Made by a program: the position numbers and the translations under genes. Below, in pieces: positions 7,577-14,843 of a stretch of 21,219 nucleotides of DNA. The stretch's first letter is position 1, and every line of letters starts with the position of its first letter. Origin of the DNA: Collinsella sp. (GTDB lineage: Bacteria > Actinomycetota > Coriobacteriia > Coriobacteriales > Coriobacteriaceae); assembly GCA_031295725.1 (NCBI GenBank), contig JAUMNV010000139.1:1-21219 (forward strand), in the 5' to 3' direction. The notes under the pieces were generated by a model that was given only the letters and a program-made list of their open reading frames with translations, did not search any database and was not told the origin of the DNA.

Positions 7577-8428
7577 ATGCTTAATGGGTGCGCATATATA
7601 TTGACGGTCGACGTGGGCAATACGTTCATTCGCTTTGGCCTGTTTGCCGAGGATTCGGCCGCGGCGCAGGAATGTCCGCTTGCGACGTGCGAGATCACGA
7701 CGCCGTCGAGCATCACGGCCGATGAGGCTCGCATGAGGCTCGCTCAAGTCATGGCCGCGCTGGCGGCTGATGCGGGCATGCCCGGCGCGCTCGTGCCCAC
7801 GGCGGCCGTGCTGAGCTGCGTGGTGCCGGCGCTCGAGCGCCCGTGGAAGGCGGCTCTTTCCCGTACCTGCACGGGGCGCGTGCTCACCGTGGGGCCGGGC
7901 CTCAAGACCGGCATGCCCGTGCACTACGACGACCCGGCCGAGATCGGCCCCGACCGCATCGCCGATGCCGTGGCGGCCCGTGCCGTCTACGGCTCTCCGT
8001 GCATCGTGATCGACCTGGGCACGACGACCAATATCGAGGTCATCGATACGCGCGGAACCTTTGTCGGCGGCGTCATCGCGCCGGGTCTGGCACTTGGCGC
8101 CCGCTCGCTTTCGGCCGCTGCGGCGCGCCTGCCGCAGGTCGAGCCCTCGGCACCCACGCATGTGATCGGTCGCAACACGCGCGAGGCCATGCGCTCGGGC
8201 GTGGTCTTGGGCGAGGTGGCCCGCATCGACGGCATGCTCGATATGGTGCTTGCCGAGATGCGCTCGACCAAGGCGGCGGGCGAGGGCAGCGTGCCCATCA
8301 TCATCACCGGCGATGATGCCGAGGCGCTCGCGGCGTTGGTCGGCCATAGCCTGACGGTAGACGACGCGCTGACGCTGCGGGGTCTCGCCGAGCTCTACCG
8401 CATCAACCAAAAGCCCCGCCGCGTGTAA
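7577..8428 (+). CDS. coaX: Type III pantothenate kinase
   Basis: This 283-residue enzyme phosphorylates pantothenate, the first step of coenzyme A synthesis, and belongs to the acetate-kinase/Hsp70 ATPase fold. Visible motifs are the phosphate loop DVGNT (12-16), GPDRIADAVAA (124-134) with the expected catalytic Asp126, DLGTTTNIEVID (146-157) and GGVIAPG (164-170). The usual GTATTxD motif reads GTTTNIE here, with Glu in place of Asp. The ATG at 7577 is preferred to an upstream ATG at 7523 because AAGGAG precedes it at a good distance and the extra 18 residues look non-family. It is slightly longer than the 255-270 usual for the family. Next to it is a separate dCMP deaminase gene after an 84-bp gap. 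Confidence 0.93.
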   Translation: MLNGCAYILTVDVGNTFIRFGLFAEDSAAAQECPLATCEITTPSSITADEARMRLAQVMAALAADAGMPGALVPTAAVLSCVVPALERPWKAALSRTCTGRVLTVGPGLKTGMPVHYDDPAEIGPDRIADAVAARAVYGSPCIVIDLGTTTNIEVIDTRGTFVGGVIAPGLALGARSLSAAAARLPQVEPSAPTHVIGRNTREAMRSGVVLGEVARIDGMLDMVLAEMRSTKAAGEGSVPIIITGDDAEALAALVGHSLTVDDALTLRGLAELYRINQKPRRV

Positions 8429-8472
8429 AAGTGAGGGCGCCGGTGGGACAAACGCCTCCACCTTTCACCTGC

Positions 8473-8478
8473 TACAAT
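8473..8478 (+). promoter_or_regulatory. Putative -10 box for the dCMP deaminase gene
   Basis: TACAAT lies 35 bp before the ATG, giving a short leader with the ribosome site. No good -35 is seen at the usual spacing. Confidence 0.3.
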
Positions 8479-8512
8479 GGGTCAAACTATTGCGATTACG
8501 GAGGTGTCTGCC

Positions 8513-9037
8513 ATGTCGGACGATCTTCATCAAACTTCGTCAGGCAAGCGCCTGGACGTCATTAGCTGGGACGAGTTCTTTATGAGCGTGGCCATCGCCG
8601 CGCAGCGCCGCAGCAAGGACCCCAACACGCAGGTGGGTGCGTGCATCGCCAACACCAACCACCGCATCCTTTCGGTGGGCTACAACGGTACACCCTCGGC
8701 GCTCAACGATGACTTTTTCCCGTGGGGTACGAGCGACGACCCGCTGCAGGACAAGCACAACTACGTGGTCCATGCCGAGGCCAACGCCGTGCTCAACTAC
8801 CGTGGCTCGCTCAAGGATCTCGAGGGTTCCACGGTTTACGTCACGCTGTTCCCGTGCCATGACTGCGCCAAGATCCTGGCGCAGGTGGGTGTGGGCGAGG
8901 TCGTCTACCTGGACAATAAGTATGCCGACACCGATGACGGCCGTATCAGCCGCCGCATTCTCGACTCTTGCGGCATCAGCTACCGCCAGGTTATCGTCGA
9001 TGTCCAGATTGGTACCGGGGGACAGGCTCGACAGTAA
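8513..9037 (+). CDS. dCMP deaminase (ComEB-type cytidine/deoxycytidylate deaminase)
   Basis: This 174-residue zinc enzyme deaminates dCMP to dUMP, feeding dTMP synthesis. The zinc and catalytic motifs are HAE at 87-89 (catalytic Glu89) and PCHDC at 114-118 (Cys115, Cys118). The N-terminal WDEFFMSVAIAAQRRSKDPN and QVGACI segments are typical of the dCMP deaminase branch rather than cytidine deaminase or tRNA deaminase. The ATG at 8513 is chosen because GGAGGTG sits seven bases upstream; an in-frame ATG at 8477 overlaps the probable -10 box. The last codons include GGGGGACAGG by coincidence of codons or a partial repeat. Confidence 0.92.
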   Translation: MSDDLHQTSSGKRLDVISWDEFFMSVAIAAQRRSKDPNTQVGACIANTNHRILSVGYNGTPSALNDDFFPWGTSDDPLQDKHNYVVHAEANAVLNYRGSLKDLEGSTVYVTLFPCHDCAKILAQVGVGEVVYLDNKYADTDDGRISRRILDSCGISYRQVIVDVQIGTGGQARQ

Positions 9038-9039
9038 TA

Positions 9040-9068
9040 TGCGTTGTCGCTATCTGGCGACGAACGCA
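9040..9068 (+). terminator. Stem-loop after the dCMP deaminase gene (possible terminator)
   Basis: tgcgttgtcgc pairs with gcgacgaacgca, 11 bp with one bulged base, around a short loop, just after the stop codon. No T-run follows, so its role as a terminator is uncertain. Confidence 0.35.
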
Positions 9069-9170
9069 GCTCAAAGAGCCCCGTCCCAAATTGACCGCTC
9101 GTGAAAGTCGTGTCCGCACGCATGGCTGGCGCCTAAGCGGGTACATGGCTGTAGTAACATAGCCCCTGTC

Positions 9171-9186
9171 CGCGGGCGCGCCCGCG
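9171..9186. repeat. Perfect 16-bp GC palindrome in the leader of the NFU gene
   Basis: CGCGGGCGCGCCCGCG is its own reverse complement. It lies between a weak -10-like TAACAT (9155-9160) and the ribosome site (9195-9202) of the NFU gene. It may be an operator or a structured leader. Confidence 0.4.
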
Positions 9187-9208
9187 TAATTGTGAGAAAG
9201 GAGCCCCT

Positions 9209-9487
9209 GTGGCTGTTAACGAAGAGCTGCTTAAGAAGGTTCTTGAAGAGATTCGCCCCAACCTGCAAGCCGACGGTGGCGATATGGAGTATGTGGGCGT
9301 CGACGACGAGGGTGTCGTCAAGCTGGAGCTGCAGGGCGCCTGCGCCGGCTGCCCCATGAGCTCGCTGACCCTGTCCATGGGTATCGAGCGTATCCTAAAG
9401 GAGCATGTGCCCGGCGTTACCCGCGTTGAGCAGGTCAATGCCTCCGGCGAGGCCGAGGACCTGTACGACGAGTACGCGCCGTTCTAA
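9209..9487 (+). CDS. NFU-type iron-sulfur cluster scaffold protein (NifU C-terminal domain)
   Basis: This 92-residue protein consists of just the NFU domain, which carries or transfers Fe-S clusters to apoproteins through a CxxC pair. The pair is Cys45-Ala-Gly-Cys48 in GACAGCPMS, preceded by IRPNLQADGGDMEYV, all typical of the domain. The start is a GTG with GAAAGGAG six bases upstream. It is freestanding: no SufBCD or IscS is present nearby. A GC palindrome lies in its leader, and a hairpin follows the stop. Confidence 0.92.
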   Translation: MAVNEELLKKVLEEIRPNLQADGGDMEYVGVDDEGVVKLELQGACAGCPMSSLTLSMGIERILKEHVPGVTRVEQVNASGEAEDLYDEYAPF

Positions 9488-9536
9488 GCTGCGAAAGCTG
9501 CGGACGGCATACTCCGCATAGACGTTACGCCCAAAT

Positions 9537-9569
9537 ATGCGGCTGCGAGCGCAAGGCCCGCGGCCGCAT
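9537..9569 (+). terminator. Hairpin between the NFU gene and lgt, possible terminator
   Basis: atgcggctgcgag pairs with cccgcggccgcat (13 positions, one G-U and one mismatch) around a 7-nt loop. The following TTTGTATG is a weak T-tract. It lies 50 bp after the NFU stop. Confidence 0.5.
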
Positions 9570-9596
9570 TTGTATGTAGGGAGTAGGAGGGTCGAC

Positions 9597-10418
9597 ATGC
9601 TCAACGACTTCTACCATATGCTTGATCCCGTCGCGATTTCGGCGGGGCCTATCACGATTTACTGGTACGGCCTGGCCTACGTGGTCGGCGCTCTGCTCAC
9701 GGCGGTCGTCATGTACCGTACACAGCGTCGCTGGGGCTTTAACATCACGATTGACGACCTGACGAGTGTCGTGGTCGGCGTGGTCTTTGGCCTCATTATC
9801 GGTGCGCGCCTGTTCTACGTCGTCTTTTACGGTGATGGCTACTACTGGGCGCACCCGCTCGAGATCTTTGCCACCAACGAGGGAGGCATGAGCTTCCATG
9901 GCGGTTTGGTGGGCGGCATTATCGGCGGCATCATTGTGTGCCGCATGTATAAGCTCGATGCATGGACTTTGGCAGACCTTGCCGTCATAGGCGCGCCGCT
10001 GGCCTTGTGCCTGGGTCGTTGTGCCAACTTTGTCAACGGAGAGCTGTGGGGCAAGCCGACCGATCTGCCCTGGGGCGTGGTCTTCGGTGGCACCGCGGGC
10101 GATATGCCGCGTCACCCCTCCCAGCTCTACGAGGCATTTCTTGAGGGCATCGTGCTCTTTTGCATTCTGCAGGTGCTCAGCCGCAAAAAGCCGCTACTGC
10201 CCCAAGGCACGTTTATGGGCGTGTTTGTGATGGGTTACGGCATCGTCCGCTTCCTCATTGAGTTTGTGCGCGTGCCCGATGCGCAGCTGGGCTATCTACT
10301 GGGTGGCGTTATCACCATGGGCCAGTTGCTGAGCCTGCCGCTCGTAATCGCGGGCCTGGCGCTCATCATCTTTGCTCGTCGCCGCAACCAGCCCCAGCGC
10401 GTCTACCTGGACGCCTAA
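9597..10418 (+). CDS. lgt: Phosphatidylglycerol--prolipoprotein diacylglyceryl transferase
   Basis: This 273-residue membrane enzyme transfers diacylglycerol from phosphatidylglycerol to the lipobox cysteine of prolipoproteins, the first step of lipoprotein maturation. About seven membrane segments are visible. Key motifs are GGMSFHGGLVGG with His101, the Lgt signature GRCANFVNGELWG (140-152) with Arg141, and RHPSQLYEA (172-180). The ATG at 9597 has a perfect AGGAGG six bases upstream; a longer in-frame ORF starting at 9537 lies in the terminator hairpin and is rejected. Two intergenic repeat hairpins follow the stop codon. Confidence 0.96.
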   Translation: MLNDFYHMLDPVAISAGPITIYWYGLAYVVGALLTAVVMYRTQRRWGFNITIDDLTSVVVGVVFGLIIGARLFYVVFYGDGYYWAHPLEIFATNEGGMSFHGGLVGGIIGGIIVCRMYKLDAWTLADLAVIGAPLALCLGRCANFVNGELWGKPTDLPWGVVFGGTAGDMPRHPSQLYEAFLEGIVLFCILQVLSRKKPLLPQGTFMGVFVMGYGIVRFLIEFVRVPDAQLGYLLGGVITMGQLLSLPLVIAGLALIIFARRRNQPQRVYLDA

Positions 10419-10425
10419 CCACCAA

Positions 10426-10462
10426 AACCACCACAAAGGGGACAGGAACCTTTGTGGTGGTT
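10426..10462. repeat. Hairpin repeat A, GGGACAGG-loop family
   Basis: A perfect 14-bp inverted repeat (aaccaccacaaagg, 10426-10439; cctttgtggtggtt, 10449-10462) surrounds the loop GGACAGGAA. It starts eight bases after the lgt stop. It could act as a terminator-like structure, although no T-run follows. Confidence 0.8.
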
Positions 10463-10486
10463 CGCTGGGCGACGATGACAGAACCG

Positions 10487-10541
10487 TAACGTTTCCCCAG
10501 ATAAAACCTGCCAAAATAAACCTGTCCCTTTTTGGCAGGTT
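10487..10541 (-). repeat. Hairpin repeat B, 55-bp copy in minus orientation
   Basis: The core is a perfect 13-bp inverted repeat (aaacctgccaaaa, 10504-10516; ttttggcaggttt, 10530-10542) with a loop holding CCTGTCCC, the complement of GGGACAGG. Its reverse complement matches repeat D (15370-15424) at 50 of 55 positions, including about 20 bp beyond the hairpin. It ends 20 bp before the GTG of the next gene. Confidence 0.85.
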
Positions 10542-10561
10542 TCTAGAAAGGCTTTCGGACT

Positions 10562-12745
10562 GTGAAGGATTCCGACCTCTCCACAACGGCTGCGCGCGAC
10601 GCTGCCCGCATCGTCTGGTTTAAGCGCTACCCCGCCAAGCAGACGCTCATCGCATTTTTGCTCGCGCTGTTGGCGACCACGGCGTTTTCCATCGATCCTG
10701 CCCCGGTGTCGAGCAACGCAGTCTTGGCGATTGACCCCAAAGCCTCGGGCATGCTGTACGTGTGCTACGAGGTGCTCCTCTCGTTTGCCGGCCATACCGA
10801 CGCGGTCATGCTGCTTGCACTTGCCTGCCTGCTCACCTTGCCGTTTCGCTACGTGTTCTTTGGCCGTGGCGACACCTGGCGTCCATCGGTCATTCTGCCG
10901 TCGCTGTTCTTTGCCATCTGCATGGTGTTCGGCCGCAGCTACGATCTCACCGACTCGGCCGAGATTGTCCTTGGCGATAAAGCTCGCATCATCTGCGCCT
11001 GGATTGGCGGCGCGGGCTGGATGCTCCTGGCGATCGTTGCCTTCTACCTTGCCTTTGAGTGTCTAGATTGGCTGAGCTCTCGGCGCATTCCGTTTTCCGA
11101 AGCGCACTTTGGCCGCGTATGGCGTGTGACTCACGCCGTGCTCTCGGTCCATCCCTTTGCCGAGCCCTTCCTGGTGCTTATGGTCGCCTGGGCGCCCACG
11201 CTCATCGCTTCGCTGCCCGGTCTTTTTATGGGAGATACGGGTGCGCAGATTCGCCAGTGGTTCAACTATCCCAACGGCACGAGCGACTACCTGCGCCTAC
11301 TCAACCCCAACGTGCTGCTCAACGGGCATCATCCCGTAGTGCACACGGCCATTATCGGCTCGTGCGTTCAGCTGGGGCTTTCGCTGTTCAACAGCGCTAA
11401 CGCGGGTCTTGCCATCTACACCTGTGCTCAGTTCGTCATCACGGCCGCCTGCATGGCCTATTCCATTTCGTCGCTGCGCAAACTGGGCGTGAGCCTGCCG
11501 GTTCGCGGTGCGATCCTGCTGTTCTTTGCGTTTATGCCGATGTTCTCTAACTACGCGGCGTTGCTCACCAAAGACGTGCTTTTTGCCGACGCGTTCTTGG
11601 TGCTGCTGGTACAGACCGTCAAGCTCGTGGCATGTGGCTTGCCCCGTCGTGATGCCAATGTTGAGCGAGCGGGCGAGAAAGCCCCCGTGCTCTTTGCGCG
11701 CCACGACTGGCTGCTGCTTGCTCTGGGCGCCATGGGTTCCACGTTTTTGCGCAACGGCGGCCTGGTGTTTCCCCTGGCGGCATGCGTAATCGCGGCGGCG
11801 TTTAGCGCATGGGACCCGCATGTGGCTCGTCGTGCAGCCAAGCAGACTGGTGCTGCGCCTTCGGGCGCCATCCCGCGCTTCCGCTGGGTCGGTGTCCTCG
11901 CGGTGCTCGCGCTCTGCCTTGCCTCTAATATGTACTTCACCAAGGTCTTTATGCCGGCGCACGATATCACGCCTGGTTCCAAGCGCGAAATCCTCTCGAT
12001 TCCGTTCCAGCAGACGGCTCGTTTCGTCCAAAAGCACGACGGCCTCAACTCGGGCGTCAACCCCACGGTTAAGGAGGACGGCACCATTGTGGAGGCTCCT
12101 TGCGACGGCTTGGTGACCGACGAAGAGCGTGCCGTGATCGATCGCGTACTCAAGTACGAGAACCTGGGCCGCCGCTACAACCCCGACAAGTCCGATGCCG
12201 TCAAGAACTGCTTTAACGAGTATGCCTCGCAGGAGGACATCGATGCCTATTTTGAGGTATGGGCTCAGATGTTTAAGAAGGATCCCGAGTGCTATATTTC
12301 GGCGCTTATCAATAACTACTATGGTTATTTTTATCCGAGCGCGCGCGATGCCTGGGTCTACAGCACGGCGCGTAGTGCCGAGATCATGGCAAAGCCCGAT
12401 AACCTCAAGTACTTCGACTTCCATCCGGTCGATAGCAAGGTTGTACGCTGGTGCGACCACCTGATCAACCTGTATCGCGTGGCGGTGCAGCGCATCCCGT
12501 TTATCTCGCTCACCATGAGCTCGGCCACCTATGTGTGGATCATGATCGCCGTGGTGGTCTATCTGCTACGTCGTCATTCGTGGCGCGGGCTGGCCATTTG
12601 GGTGCCGCTGCTGGGCGTGCTCGCCGTGTGCCTGATCGGTCCCTGCAACGGCTCGACCTACATGCGCTACCTGTATCCGGTCATCGCCTGCATGCCCTTT
12701 GCCATTGGCGCCACCATCACCCGCAGCGACCTCCTCTGGTCCTAA
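10562..12745 (+). CDS. Large polytopic membrane protein, DUF6020-like
   Basis: This 727-residue integral membrane protein has about 12 hydrophobic segments. An extracytoplasmic-looking loop starts with MGDTGAQIRQWFNYPNG near residue 222 and runs through LLNGHHPVVHTAI. TKDVLFADAFLVLL and LRNGGLVFPLAA resemble the DUF6020 family, and the architecture recalls GT-C glycosyltransferases with an acidic residue in the first outer loop. A soluble segment of about 150 residues (roughly 470-630) precedes the last three membrane helices. Function is not established; sugar transfer to a surface polymer is only an inference. The start is GTG with a moderate AAAGG 10 bases upstream. The gene is alone and is flanked by repeat B upstream and repeat C downstream. 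Confidence 0.7.
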   Translation: MKDSDLSTTAARDAARIVWFKRYPAKQTLIAFLLALLATTAFSIDPAPVSSNAVLAIDPKASGMLYVCYEVLLSFAGHTDAVMLLALACLLTLPFRYVFFGRGDTWRPSVILPSLFFAICMVFGRSYDLTDSAEIVLGDKARIICAWIGGAGWMLLAIVAFYLAFECLDWLSSRRIPFSEAHFGRVWRVTHAVLSVHPFAEPFLVLMVAWAPTLIASLPGLFMGDTGAQIRQWFNYPNGTSDYLRLLNPNVLLNGHHPVVHTAIIGSCVQLGLSLFNSANAGLAIYTCAQFVITAACMAYSISSLRKLGVSLPVRGAILLFFAFMPMFSNYAALLTKDVLFADAFLVLLVQTVKLVACGLPRRDANVERAGEKAPVLFARHDWLLLALGAMGSTFLRNGGLVFPLAACVIAAAFSAWDPHVARRAAKQTGAAPSGAIPRFRWVGVLAVLALCLASNMYFTKVFMPAHDITPGSKREILSIPFQQTARFVQKHDGLNSGVNPTVKEDGTIVEAPCDGLVTDEERAVIDRVLKYENLGRRYNPDKSDAVKNCFNEYASQEDIDAYFEVWAQMFKKDPECYISALINNYYGYFYPSARDAWVYSTARSAEIMAKPDNLKYFDFHPVDSKVVRWCDHLINLYRVAVQRIPFISLTMSSATYVWIMIAVVVYLLRRHSWRGLAIWVPLLGVLAVCLIGPCNGSTYMRYLYPVIACMPFAIGATITRSDLLWS

Positions 12746-12749
12746 TTTG

Positions 12750-12776
12750 GTGCAAAGGGGACAGGTTACTTTGCAC
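12750..12776. repeat. Hairpin repeat C, GGGACAGG-loop family
   Basis: GTGCAAAG (12750-12757) pairs perfectly with CTTTGCAC (12769-12776) around the loop GGGACAGGTTA. It starts four bases past the stop codon of the large membrane protein. Only the CAAAG/CTTTG base of the stem and the loop are shared with repeat A. Confidence 0.75.
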
Positions 12777-12910
12777 TAAGGGGCTGCATCATCACGACGC
12801 CTTCATTTTGGGGTTTATCTCGCAGGCCAGTAGGTATATCATAACGACGTTTGTTTATATTGCCCGAGCATCTGCGCTGGGCTTTAGGTCGAAACCGATA
12901 GGAGACACGT

Positions 12911-13717
12911 ATGTCCGGACACTCTAAGTGGGCCACAACCAAGCATCGTAAGGGCGCGCAGGACGCCAAGCGTTCCGCCCTCTTCTCCAAGCTGAGCCGC
13001 AACATCACCGTTGCTGCCCGTCTTGGCGGCGACCCGCTGCCCGAGAACAACGCCAGCCTCGCCGCTGCCGTTGCTAAGGCCAAGGCTCAGTCCATGCCTA
13101 AGGACAAGATCAAGTCCGCTATCGACAAGGCTTTTGGTTCGGGTGCCGACGCTGCCGTCTACGAGAACATCGTGTACGAGGGCTACGGTCCCGCCGGTGT
13201 CGCCGTCTACGTCGACTGCCTGACCGACAACCGCAACCGTACCGCCGCTGATGTCCGTTCCGCCTTCTCCCACGCTGGTGGCAACCTGGGCACCTCCGGC
13301 TCCGTCGCCTTCCAGTTTGAGCGCAAGGGCCAGATCGTCGTCGCCAAGGAGATCCTGGACGAGAACGCCAAGAAGGAGACCATGATCGCCAACGGTGCTG
13401 CCGGTGACGAGGATGAGTTCATGATGGCCATCGCCGAGGCCGGCGGCGAGGACTACGAGGACGCCGGCGAGGAGTGGATCGTCTGGACTGCTGCCAACGA
13501 CGTTATGGCTGTCTCCAAGGCGCTCGAGGAGCAGGGCGTCCAGGTCAAGGGCTCCGAGACCACCATGGTCCCGACCACCCCGACCGAGGTTTCTGGCGCC
13601 GACGCCAAGAAGGTTCAGCGCCTCATCGACCGTCTTGAGGAGCTCGACGACGTCCAGGATGTTTACAGCACCATGGACATGACCGACGAGGTCATCGCTG
13701 CCCTCGAGGAGGAGTAG
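12911..13717 (+). CDS. yebC: YebC/PmpR family protein
   Basis: This 268-residue protein opens with the family hallmark MSGHSKWATTKHRKGAQDAKR and continues with VYEGYGPAGVAVYVDCLTDN and GGNLGTSGSVAF, all diagnostic of YebC/PmpR. The family has been described as transcription regulators, and more recently some members are linked to translation of difficult peptide stretches; which role applies here cannot be told. It is some 20-30 residues longer than usual, partly from an acidic C-terminal tail (DEVIAALEEE). Codon use is strongly biased to GCC, GTC and AAG, suggesting high expression. AGGAGA precedes the ATG. It is followed by a small hairpin (13722-13741) and then a clear terminator. Confidence 0.95.
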   Translation: MSGHSKWATTKHRKGAQDAKRSALFSKLSRNITVAARLGGDPLPENNASLAAAVAKAKAQSMPKDKIKSAIDKAFGSGADAAVYENIVYEGYGPAGVAVYVDCLTDNRNRTAADVRSAFSHAGGNLGTSGSVAFQFERKGQIVVAKEILDENAKKETMIANGAAGDEDEFMMAIAEAGGEDYEDAGEEWIVWTAANDVMAVSKALEEQGVQVKGSETTMVPTTPTEVSGADAKKVQRLIDRLEELDDVQDVYSTMDMTDEVIAALEEE

Positions 13718-13786
13718 CGCCTGCACGGATTGAGCCGTGCATATCTGGGCATAATGAAGCGAGCATGCAAGCCTCGTGGAATAGAT

Positions 13787-13829
13787 GAGCCGGATCCGCG
13801 TGCGTAGAGCACCGGACCCGGCTCTTTTA
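13787..13829 (+). terminator. Rho-independent terminator after yebC
   Basis: gagccggatccg pairs with cggacccggctc (12 positions, one mismatch) around a 14-nt loop and is followed by TTTT. The T-run merges into the -10 box listed next. Confidence 0.75.
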
Positions 13830-13833
13830 TAAT
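13828..13833 (+). promoter_or_regulatory. Consensus -10 box TATAAT before the AmaP/Asp23 operon
   Basis: TATAAT is a perfect -10 hexamer 50 bp before the first gene of the operon and overlaps the T-run of the yebC terminator. The -35 position (13805-13810, TAGAGC) is poor, so an alternative sigma factor or activator is possible. Confidence 0.4.
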
Positions 13834-13883
13834 GATGCGAACCGTTTTGCATTTCGAGAGCCGAGATTTGAAGGGAGCGCCGC

Positions 13884-14429
13884 GTGCGCGTACTCAAACG
13901 AGCCCTAGCGATCGTGTATCTTGCCGCCGCCATCGTGGCGCTGGGTACGCTTGTCTGCCAGTTTTGGGGGCCGTATACGTATCGCTTTATGCTGCTGATG
14001 CGCGACCCCATGCCGCGCATTGTTGTGACGGCATGCGGCGGAGTTGTGGCGATTGGCGTGCTGGTAAGCTTCTTCCGCCTGATGTTTGCTCGTCGCGAGC
14101 CGTCCTGTGTGCATCCGGCGGGGGAGCGCAATATCGAGGTCACCCTTGCGGCGCTTTCTTCGTGTGCTAGGGCTGCTGCCGAGCGCGACGACCGCGTGAT
14201 GGTCGAGCATGTCGAGGCCCGCGTCCAAGGCCCCGACGATTCGCACGTCCGATTTAAGGTTGAGGCTATCGCGCTTGACGATAAGGACGTGGCATCTCTG
14301 GCTACCGCGATGCAGCAGCGCATCGAGGAAGCTTGCGACGCCATGCTCGGCACGCCGGGTACGACCACGCGCGTCCGTTTTTTGCCGTCCAAGACTACAA
14401 TCCAGACCGTGGAGGTTTCCGGTGAGTGA
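13884..14429 (+). CDS. Alkaline shock response membrane anchor protein, AmaP-like
   Basis: This 181-residue protein has two N-terminal membrane segments (about 7-27 and 45-67) followed by a soluble domain with an Asp23-like beta/alpha pattern. This is the layout of AmaP, the membrane anchor for Asp23 in Gram-positive bacteria. Similarity alone is modest; the call rests largely on the operon, where it is followed by DUF2273 and Asp23 proteins. The start is GTG with AAGGGA seven bases upstream. Its stop overlaps the next start by 8 bp, so the two are translationally coupled. Confidence 0.75.
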   Translation: MRVLKRALAIVYLAAAIVALGTLVCQFWGPYTYRFMLLMRDPMPRIVVTACGGVVAIGVLVSFFRLMFARREPSCVHPAGERNIEVTLAALSSCARAAAERDDRVMVEHVEARVQGPDDSHVRFKVEAIALDDKDVASLATAMQQRIEEACDAMLGTPGTTTRVRFLPSKTTIQTVEVSGE

Positions 14430-14799
14430 TACCAATCAAGATAAGACCGCTCGTACGCCGCGCCTGACGATTGACCAGAGCGCCACGCCGGCGAACGAAC
14501 CTGTTGATTCCAAAGCAGAGGCAACTGAGTTACAAGACGCGGCGGCCGCGGATTTTGACGAGGCTATGGGTCTCATCAAGGGTACGGGCGCTGCCATCTG
14601 GAGCTATGCTGTGCGTCATCCCAACACCACGCTCGGTGCCGTCGCTGGCTTTATCCTCGCCGTGTTGGTGCTCACGCTCGGCCTGTGGGACACGCTCGTC
14701 ATCGCATTCTTTGTGCTGATCGGCGCCGTGATCGGCCAGATTCGCGACGGCGAGAACGGTATCGTCAACTTCTTCGGCCGTCTGTTTAGCGGCCGCTAA
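14422..14799 (+). CDS. Small membrane protein, DUF2273-like, of the Asp23 operon
   Basis: This 125-residue protein starts at a GTG at 14422, inside the end of the previous gene, with GGAGG six bases upstream. The first 65 residues are soluble and polar. Two hydrophobic segments follow (about 75-92 and 94-110), and the protein ends GQIRDGENGIVNFFGRLFSGR broken by a basic turn. The short double-TM form with a DG-containing tail next to Asp23 is typical of DUF2273 proteins, which are usually only 60-80 residues; the polar N-terminal extension is unusual. Likely it works with the neighbouring AmaP-like and Asp23 proteins at the membrane. Confidence 0.75.
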   Translation: MSDTNQDKTARTPRLTIDQSATPANEPVDSKAEATELQDAAAADFDEAMGLIKGTGAAIWSYAVRHPNTTLGAVAGFILAVLVLTLGLWDTLVIAFFVLIGAVIGQIRDGENGIVNFFGRLFSGR

Positions 14800-14843
14800 T
14801 ACGTATTCGACTGTCGCATCCGCGGCAGGCATAAGGAGGAACC

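Noticed and set aside
9010..9030. GGGGGACAGG near the end of the dCMP deaminase gene as another member of the hairpin family
   Set aside because: No complementary flanks are present and the bases are codons of the gene. It may be a chance match or a decayed copy.
13722..13741. Small hairpin (TGCACGG/CCGTGCA) right after yebC as a terminator
   Set aside because: Only 7 bp with no T-run; the hairpin at 13787-13829 with TTTT is the better terminator.
12884..14524. 546-residue minus-strand ORF opposite yebC and the AmaP-like gene
   Set aside because: It lies antisense to genes with clear families and ribosome sites, and its product is low-complexity (runs of Gly, Leu, Val, Asp). GC-rich codon bias of yebC leaves the opposite frame open.
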